The translations under genes were made by a program, and so were the position numbers. Below the pieces are notes generated by a model that was not told the origin of the DNA, made no database searches, and saw only the letters and a list, made by a program, of their open reading frames with translations. DNA of 64,000 bases from Pseudorhizobium pelagicum (lineage in GTDB: Bacteria; Pseudomonadota; Alphaproteobacteria; Rhizobiales; Rhizobiaceae): NCBI GenBank assembly GCA_000722615.1, contig JOKI01000003.1, positions 120,891 through 184,890 of the forward strand, given 5' to 3'. Within the stretch, counting starts at the first letter, position 1. Every line of letters begins with the position of its first letter. Positions 58,913-64,000 of this stretch are shown here, piece by piece.

Positions 58913-59947
58913 ATGACACCGCCCGCTGCCGGCAGCCCCGCGCCCTCGCGATCGTTTGCCTCAATCCTTCTCGCGCCCGTGAAGCTCGTCATGGGGATCA
59001 TCGATGTGCCCTTGCGGGCGCTGCAGAAGGCCACCGGTATTTCCGGCATGGCGATCTTCTTCCTGGCGCCGAACATGCTGATCTTCGGCATTTTCGTGCT
59101 GCTGCCGCTGGCGATCAACTTCGTCTATTCGATGACAGGCGGCACGGCCTTCTTCCTGGCCGACCGCACGTTCATCGGGCTCGACCAGTACGACCGGCTC
59201 TTCGAATGCTCGAATTACCTCGACCCGATGTCCTGCCAGGAGGATGCCTTCTGGACCGCCGTCGGCAATACCGGCTGGTTCGTCGTGCTGCAGGTGACGC
59301 TGATGATCCTGGTCGCGCTCGGCACGGCCCTGATCCTCAACCGCAAGCTGAGGGCCCGCTCCTTCTGGCGGGCCGTCTTCTTCTTCCCCGTGCTGTTGTC
59401 GCCCGTCGTCGTCGGCCTGATCTGGAAATGGATCCTGCAGCGACAGGGGCTGTTGAATTTCGCCCTGTTCGAGATGGGCATCGAACCGCATAACTGGCTG
59501 ACCGATCGGACCTGGGCCTTCGTCGCCGCGGTCGGGGTCTCGATCTGGGCCCACATGGGCTTCTATGCGCTGATCCTGCTGGCCGGCCTGCAGGCGATCC
59601 CCAAGGATCTCTATGAGGCGGCCGAGATGGACGGAACGAAGGCCTCACGCGTCTTCTGGCGCATCACGCTGCCACTGCTGGCGCCAAACCTGCTCGTGGT
59701 CGTCGTGCTCGCCCTGATCAAGGCCGTGCAGGTCTTCGACGAGGTCTACGTCCTGACCGGCGGCGGGCCGGGCACCAGCACGATGTTTCTGACGCAATAT
59801 ATCTACGAGACGGGCTTTGCCTCGCAGTTGCGCAATCCGGGGCTGGCTGCCGCGGCGTCGATCCTGATGGGGCTCGTCCTCGTGGTCCTGACGCTGCTCC
59901 AGCTCGGGATCGGGCGAAAGACCGAACCCAAAGGGGGGAAGAAGTAA
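58913..59947 (+). CDS. Sugar ABC transporter permease (MalF/UgpA-like)
   Basis: 344 residues, inner membrane. Six core helices after a cytoplasmic N-terminal region of ~45 residues: ISGMAIFFLAPNMLIFGIFV at the first helix, then VFFFPVLLSPVVVGLIWKWI. The EAA loop is IPKDLYEAAEMDGTKASRVF, followed by TLPLLAPNLLVVVVLALIKA and DEVYVLTGGGPGTST. A two-Cys periplasmic insert (ECSNYLDPMSCQED) is unusual and may form a disulfide. GGAGGAG precedes the ATG. The stop overlaps the next permease start (TAATG). Confidence 0.92.
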   Translation: MTPPAAGSPAPSRSFASILLAPVKLVMGIIDVPLRALQKATGISGMAIFFLAPNMLIFGIFVLLPLAINFVYSMTGGTAFFLADRTFIGLDQYDRLFECSNYLDPMSCQEDAFWTAVGNTGWFVVLQVTLMILVALGTALILNRKLRARSFWRAVFFFPVLLSPVVVGLIWKWILQRQGLLNFALFEMGIEPHNWLTDRTWAFVAAVGVSIWAHMGFYALILLAGLQAIPKDLYEAAEMDGTKASRVFWRITLPLLAPNLLVVVVLALIKAVQVFDEVYVLTGGGPGTSTMFLTQYIYETGFASQLRNPGLAAAASILMGLVLVVLTLLQLGIGRKTEPKGGKK

Positions 59948-60999
59948 TGGGCGCGGCTTCACGGTTCATTTTCCGCCGCCGCGGCGGCAAGGGCTGGCAC
60001 TGGACCGACATCGTCACCTGGGTCTGGCTCGTCGGCGGGCTGCTGATCATGTTCGGCCCGGCCGTCTGGCTCGGCTTCTCCTCGTTCAAGTCGCCCGCGG
60101 CGCTTGCCGAATTCCCGCCCACCATCCTGCCCTATGTGACGCAGCAGGTGAATGTCGAGGGCTACGAACAGCCGCTGGCGCTCTACGAGGCGAGCCTGCC
60201 GGACGGAAGCACGCAGGTGCTGGCCGAGGTGCGGCGGATCGGGATCGTCAGCCAGATGGTCGACCCGAATGCGCCGGGCGAGATCATCCGGGTCAACATT
60301 GGGGACCGCACGCCGGTCCGCACGATGTCGTTTGCCACCGAGAATTACACCGAACCCTTCGTGCAGTTCGATTTTGTCCAGTATCTCTGGAATTCGGTCT
60401 TCGTGACCGTGACGGCGACGCTGATCACCCTCGTCGTCAACTCGATGGCCGCCTTCGCTCTCTCGAAGTACGAGTTCAAAGGCCGGTCGGTGGCCATGCT
60501 GATCATCCTGGCGACGCTCATGGTGCCGCTGTCGGTGATCATGGTGCCGCTCTACTCGATCATCTCGGCGATCGGGCTGTTCAACAACCTCTGGGGCGTG
60601 ATCCTGCCGACGGTCGCGACGCCGACGGGGGTCTTCATCCTGCGCCAGTACATGCTGACGATCCCGGACGAGCTCATCGATGCCGCCCGGATGGACAAGG
60701 CCTCCGAGTGGCAGATCTACTGGCGCATCGTGCTGCCGCTGGCGGCGCCCGCGCTTGCGGTGCTTGCCATCTTCTCGGTAGTCTGGCGGTGGAACGACTT
60801 CCTCTGGCCGCTGATCGTGCTCTCGCGCCGCGAACTCTACACCCTGCAGGTGGGCTTGAGCATTTACGCCGGCGAGCTGAACGTGCAGTGGCACTTCATC
60901 CTGGCCATGACGGTCGTCACCATGATTCCGGTCGTCCTCGTCTTCATCTTCCTGCAGCGCTTCATCACCACCGGCATTGCCGGTACCGGACTGAAATGA
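59947..60999 (+). CDS. Sugar ABC transporter permease (MalG/UgpE-like)
   Basis: 350 residues, longer than a typical ~280-residue MalG-type subunit because of a ~90-residue periplasmic insertion after the first helix (about residues 45-130, VNVEGYEQPLALYEASLPDG onward). The remaining helices carry SMAAFALSKYEFKGRSVAML, MVPLYSIISAIGLFNNLWGV and the EAA loop IPDELIDAARMDKASEWQIY. It ends GLK. It forms the channel with the preceding permease. The insertion also occurs in MalG/TogN-like relatives and may contact the binding protein. Confidence 0.92.
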   Translation: MGAASRFIFRRRGGKGWHWTDIVTWVWLVGGLLIMFGPAVWLGFSSFKSPAALAEFPPTILPYVTQQVNVEGYEQPLALYEASLPDGSTQVLAEVRRIGIVSQMVDPNAPGEIIRVNIGDRTPVRTMSFATENYTEPFVQFDFVQYLWNSVFVTVTATLITLVVNSMAAFALSKYEFKGRSVAMLIILATLMVPLSVIMVPLYSIISAIGLFNNLWGVILPTVATPTGVFILRQYMLTIPDELIDAARMDKASEWQIYWRIVLPLAAPALAVLAIFSVVWRWNDFLWPLIVLSRRELYTLQVGLSIYAGELNVQWHFILAMTVVTMIPVVLVFIFLQRFITTGIAGTGLK

Positions 61000-61009
61000 G
61001 GATCCGCAA

Positions 61010-62119
61010 ATGGGCCAGATAACGCTCACCGACATCAAGAAGTCCTTCGGCGCCATCGACGTGCTTCACGACGTCAATCTCCACATCGATGACGGCGAGC
61101 TTGTTGTCTTCGTCGGGCCATCGGGCTGCGGGAAATCGACGCTGCTCAGGGTGATCGCCGGCCTGGAGAAGGTCACCGGCGGCAGCATTGACATCGATGG
61201 CCGGCGGGTCAATGACGTCACGGCGGCGGAACGGGGGCTGGCCATGGTCTTCCAGTCCTATGCGCTCTACCCGCATATGACGGTGCGCCAGAACCTTGCA
61301 TTCGGACTGGAGAACTCCAAGATGCCGAAGGCGGAGATCACCGAACGCGTCGGCGAGGCGGCCCGCATGCTGGAGATCGACGCCTATCTGGACCGGCGGC
61401 CCGGCCAGCTTTCCGGCGGGCAGCGCCAGCGCGTGGCGATCGGTCGGGCGATCGTCCGCCGTCCCGTCGCCTTCCTGCTTGACGAGCCGCTCTCCAACCT
61501 CGACGCCGAGCTGCGGGTCTCGACGCGCGCCGAACTCGCCGCGCTCCACGCGCGCCTGTCGTCGACGATGATCTATGTGACCCACGACCAGGTGGAAGCC
61601 ATGACGCTTGCCGACCGGATCGTGGTGATGCGGGCCGGCCGGATCGAGCAGGTCGGAACACCGCTCGATCTCTACAACACGCCCGCCAACCGCTTCGTCG
61701 CCGGCTTCATCGGCGCGCCGCACATGAATTTCCTGCAGGGAGAGGTCGCCGAGCGCACCGGAGATTCCGCCATTGTCACGGTCGCGGGCGGCGTCAGGGT
61801 CCATCTCCACCCGGTGGAAGGTTCGATGGAAAAAGGGCAGAAACTGACGGTGGGCGTGCGACCTCAGCACCTGGTCATCAGCGCCGATCCGACAAGTCCG
61901 AAGGTCAAGCTCCGGCTTGTCGAAGCACTGGGCTCGGAGACGGTGATCCACGGCGAGATCAATGGCGAGCGGTTGATGGCGGTCCTGCCCGGGCAGCAGC
62001 GCTATCGCGCGGGCGACGAGGTTCCTCTCGATCTCGAGGCGGCTCCGCTGCATCTATTCGACGAGAACGGCATGCGGATCTTCTCGACCCCCGGCACGCA
62101 ACGCCGTCTCTCCGCCTGA
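61010..62119 (+). CDS. Sugar ABC transporter ATP-binding protein (UgpC/MsmK/MalK-like)
   Basis: 369 residues. ATPase domain: Walker [22 protein letters not shown]-loop [20 protein letters not shown], signature [20 protein letters not shown], Walker [17 protein letters not shown] and H-loop [20 protein letters not shown]. The C-terminal ~130 residues form the TOBE/MalK-type regulatory barrel ([25 protein letters not shown]). It is 10 bp after the second permease gene and last in the operon. Proteins of this class can serve several sugar importers. Confidence 0.93.
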   Translation: MGQITLTDIKKSFGAIDVLHDVNLHIDDGELVVFVGPSGCGKSTLLRVIAGLEKVTGGSIDIDGRRVNDVTAAERGLAMVFQSYALYPHMTVRQNLAFGLENSKMPKAEITERVGEAARMLEIDAYLDRRPGQLSGGQRQRVAIGRAIVRRPVAFLLDEPLSNLDAELRVSTRAELAALHARLSSTMIYVTHDQVEAMTLADRIVVMRAGRIEQVGTPLDLYNTPANRFVAGFIGAPHMNFLQGEVAERTGDSAIVTVAGGVRVHLHPVEGSMEKGQKLTVGVRPQHLVISADPTSPKVKLRLVEALGSETVIHGEINGERLMAVLPGQQRYRAGDEVPLDLEAAPLHLFDENGMRIFSTPGTQRRLSA

Positions 62120-62124
62120 GCGCA

Positions 62125-62146
62125 CCGGCGGCGCGATCGCCGCCGG
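62125..62146 (+). terminator. Hairpin after the sugar ABC operon
   Basis: Perfect 9-bp all-GC stem (62125-62133 and 62138-62146) with a 4-base loop, starting 5 bp after the ATPase stop. No T-run follows, so it may be a Rho-assisted stop or 3'-end stabiliser. Confidence 0.5.
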
Positions 62147-62230
62147 ATGCAGTCCAAAGAGACGAGGTGCGCGATCAGCCCGCGGGTGGGGCTGATCCGA
62201 CTGGTGCACTCGGAAATTCAAATAGAAAAA

Positions 62231-62758
62231 TCAGCGCCGTTCGGCAAAGCGACCGAACATGCCTCTCGAAAAACACAGAGGCTCGCCGTCGCGAAGGGCT
62301 ACCCGCAGCACTCTGCCGAGGATGATCGTGTGGTCCCCGGCGTCATGGGCGTCGGCGCGGCGGCATTCGAACCGGGCAATCGTGCCGGGCAGGATGGGCG
62401 TGCCTTCCGTGTTCAACGTCCATGGCAGGTCCGCGAAAGCGGAGCCGCCGCGCGAAAATGCGCGGCACAGCTCGTCCTGCTCGGCCCCGAGAACATGGAC
62501 GGCAAAATGGGTGGCTGCGGTGAACAGCGCGTGTTTCGTCGAACTCTTGGCGGGCGACCAGAGCACCAGGGGCGGGTCGAGGGATACAGAGGCGAAACTG
62601 TTGACCGTCATGCCGATCGGTCCCTGGTCGGCCATGGCCGTGACGACGGTCACACCGGTCGTGAAACTCCCGAGCGCGTTCCGGTAGGCCCGCTGGTCGC
62701 CCTGTTCCGGGACGATCAGCATTTCCGGGGAGACGGTGCTATCGGTGGTGCTCGTCAT
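62231..62758 (-). CDS. Flavin reductase domain protein
   Basis: 175 residues, the size of stand-alone flavin reductases (HpaC/RutF/SsuE-like, FMN-binding split barrel). Blocks: YRNALGSFTTGVTVVTAM, GMTVNSFASVSLDPPLVLWS, HFAVHVLGAEQDELCRAFSR and DHTIILGRVLRVAL. It reduces FMN with NAD(P)H to supply a two-component monooxygenase. The start overlaps the aldo/keto reductase stop by one base. The SsuD-like gene at the window edge is the obvious partner in the same minus-strand operon. Last gene of that unit; no terminator seen. Confidence 0.88.
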   Translation of the reverse strand: MTSTTDSTVSPEMLIVPEQGDQRAYRNALGSFTTGVTVVTAMADQGPIGMTVNSFASVSLDPPLVLWSPAKSSTKHALFTAATHFAVHVLGAEQDELCRAFSRGGSAFADLPWTLNTEGTPILPGTIARFECRRADAHDAGDHTIILGRVLRVALRDGEPLCFSRGMFGRFAERR

Positions 62759-63651
62759 CAGGGGACCTCCTTGCCGATCGCCAGGGTGTAGAGGTCGAAC
62801 CAGGTCTGCCGGTCCAGCGTCACCTTGGCCGCGTCCGACAGGCTGCGGATGCGATCCAGATTGTTGGTGCCCATGACGGGGAGGATCTGCGCGGGGTGGC
62901 GCAGCAGCCAGGCGATGGCAACGGCGCTGGGTTCGACGTCCTGGTCGGACGCAAGCTCCTGGAGCCTGACCTGAAGCGCCGGGTGATCGCCCGAGAACAG
63001 CGCGCCGCCGCCGAGCGGAGACCAGGCCATCGCCGGGATCATCCGCTCCTGGAGATAGGCAAGGTCGCCGTTGATGAAGGCATCCGTGGCGAGAAGGCTC
63101 ATCTCGATCTGGTTGGTGACGAGGGTCGTCTCCATCGAGGACTGCAGCAGGGAGAAATCCCAGGGCCGGAAGTTCGAGACGCCGACGGCGCGCACCTTGC
63201 CGGACGCCACGAGTTCATCAAGCGCCGTTCCCGTCTCGTCGGGATCGATCAGCGGATCGGGTCGGTGGATGAGGAGGAGATCGATGTAGTCGGTCGCCAT
63301 GTCGCGCAGCGAGGCTTCCACCGAGGCGGTAATGTGCGCGGCGCTGGTGTCGTAATGCTTGACCCGTGACGCGGAATGACGACCGGCCGGAACAACGATG
63401 CCGCATTTGGTGATGATCTCGATTTTCTCGCGCAAATGGGGTGCCGCCTTCAGGGCTCCGCCGAAGATGGCTTCCGCCGTGTAGCCGCCGTAGATGTCCG
63501 CCTGGTCCATGGTGGTGATGCCTTGCTCCAGGCATGCCTCCACCTTGGCCTGCACGTGGGCGGGGGAGGTGTCTGCAGCGTCGCCCAGCCGCCACATGCC
63601 GTAGATGATGCGGCTGACGGTCAGGTCTGGCGAAAGGGAAATGCGGTCCAT
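62758..63651 (-). CDS. Aldo/keto reductase
   Basis: 297 residues, TIM-barrel NAD(P)H-dependent reductase of the YdhF-like group. Catalytic-type residues are seen in TMDQADIYGGYTAEAIFGGA (Asp, Tyr), IEIITKCGIVVP (Lys) and YIDLLLIHRPDPLIDP (His). The cofactor region lies near ILPVMGTNNLDRIRSLSDAA. The substrate is unknown; carbonyl or keto-sugar reduction is the general role. It overlaps the neighbours on both sides by one base (TGATG), so it is part of the monooxygenase / flavin reductase operon. Confidence 0.88.
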   Translation of the reverse strand: MDRISLSPDLTVSRIIYGMWRLGDAADTSPAHVQAKVEACLEQGITTMDQADIYGGYTAEAIFGGALKAAPHLREKIEIITKCGIVVPAGRHSASRVKHYDTSAAHITASVEASLRDMATDYIDLLLIHRPDPLIDPDETGTALDELVASGKVRAVGVSNFRPWDFSLLQSSMETTLVTNQIEMSLLATDAFINGDLAYLQERMIPAMAWSPLGGGALFSGDHPALQVRLQELASDQDVEPSAVAIAWLLRHPAQILPVMGTNNLDRIRSLSDAAKVTLDRQTWFDLYTLAIGKEVP

Positions 63652-64000
63652 CAGTGACGTTCTCCAGTGCCCAGCGGTGTCGCCGGAATTTCATTCGGGA
63701 CGCGGCCGTAGGCATGCGGCAGCGAACAGGTTTTCAGATGTGGCAGCACTTTCGTGCCGAAGTGTTCTGCCTCGTCGAGATGTGGATAGCCGGAGAAGAT
63801 GAAGGCGCGAATACCCATCTTCCGATAGGCCTCGATTTCCGTCAGCACCTGATCCACGGAGCCGACCAGGGCGGCACCGCAGCCGGAGCGGGCGCGACCG
63901 ATGCCGGTCCAGAGGTGTGGCTCCACGTAGCCGAACTGATCGGCCAGTTCGCGGGCCCGCGCCTGATGCGCGACGCCGAGCGAGATGCTGTCGTGAGCTC
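63651..64000 (-). CDS. LLM-class (SsuD-like) flavin-dependent monooxygenase, C-terminal part (open at right edge)
   Basis: Only the last ~115 residues are present; the frame is open beyond the edge. The visible end (AHDSISLGVAHQARARELAD, then GSVDQVLTEIEAYRKMGIRA, IFSGYPHLDEAEHFGTKVLP) matches the C-terminal region of bacterial-luciferase-like alkanesulfonate monooxygenases, including the FSGYPHLDEAE helix typical of SsuD. These use FMNH2 and O2 to release sulfite from sulfonates. With the flavin reductase it forms a two-component system. A GTG at 63926 is not the true start because family sequence continues upstream of it. Confidence 0.85.
   Translation of the reverse strand, partial: AHDSISLGVAHQARARELADQFGYVEPHLWTGIGRARSGCGAALVGSVDQVLTEIEAYRKMGIRAFIFSGYPHLDEAEHFGTKVLPHLKTCSLPHAYGRVPNEIPATPLGTGERH

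Noticed and set aside
63651..63926. Complete 91-residue protein starting at a GTG
   Set aside because: SsuD-like sequence continues in frame upstream to the window edge, so it is the tail of a truncated longer gene.
1..64000. Mobile elements, prophage, integrase or att sites
   Set aside because: No transposase, integrase, phage structural gene or long terminal repeat was found; gene order and composition look native throughout, apart from the lower-GC gap at 40.7-41.0 kb.

Overview
The window looks like a Rhizobiaceae-type alphaproteobacterium (Rhizobium/Agrobacterium/Sinorhizobium/Shinella group). Support comes from the class II glutamine synthetase at the left edge, many GntR/FCD and ABC/TRAP sugar-acid loci, a hydroxyproline cluster, a Caulobacter-type xylonate dehydratase, uniformly GC-rich coding DNA and small rhizobial families (DUF2934, DUF6074-like). 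In relatives such as Agrobacterium and Sinorhizobium minCDE sits on a secondary replicon. That, plus the density of catabolic operons, suggests (inference) a chromid or second chromosome. No rRNA, tRNA, IS element, prophage or CRISPR was seen; coding density is very high.

Left third (1-17.4 kb): end of glnII; an SDR; then a sugar-acid locus made of two divergent units. The minus unit is denD / beta-hydroxyacid dehydrogenase / xylD, translationally coupled. The plus unit is an FAD oxidase and a GntR regulator, followed by xylX with a DctQ-DctM-DctP TRAP importer. xylD and xylX are the two dehydratases of the oxidative (Weimberg) pentonate route. Next is a minus-strand De Ley-Doudoroff locus: SDR (probable galactose dehydrogenase), dgoK, dgoA, a GntR, an enolase-superfamily dehydratase and an EamA transporter.

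Centre (17.4-29 kb): a globin-coupled chemoreceptor, two small proteins, an AI-2E family permease, minCDE with a perfect CtrA-type box upstream, and an operon of DUF4212 / Na+:solute symporter / DUF294 CBS-cNMP-nucleotidyltransferase / small membrane protein.

28.3-35.1 kb: GntR plus a hydroxyproline catabolic operon (pyrroline-hydroxycarboxylate deaminase, FAD oxidase, 4-hydroxyproline epimerase, fused aconitase-X cis-3-hydroxyproline dehydratase, and a proline-racemase-fold paralogue with an unusual Ser/Thr active site). 35.3-39.6 kb: five consecutive exported proteins (SodC, EF-hand/PRC-barrel, small acidic, duplicated CAP domain, hypothetical), then a membrane-tailed SDR.

Right third: a ProVWX-type betaine importer, a small Xre regulator, a peptide ABC importer with a fused permease-ATPase, and NadE. 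Then comes a LacI-controlled unit for unsaturated uronate oligosaccharides: GH105, KduI, an unrecognised 824-residue protein and a four-gene sugar ABC importer. The last genes are a flavin reductase, an aldo/keto reductase and a truncated SsuD-like monooxygenase. The best candidate for something undescribed is the 824-residue protein. The S90/T256 proline-racemase paralogue and the duplicated CxxC-CAP protein come next.
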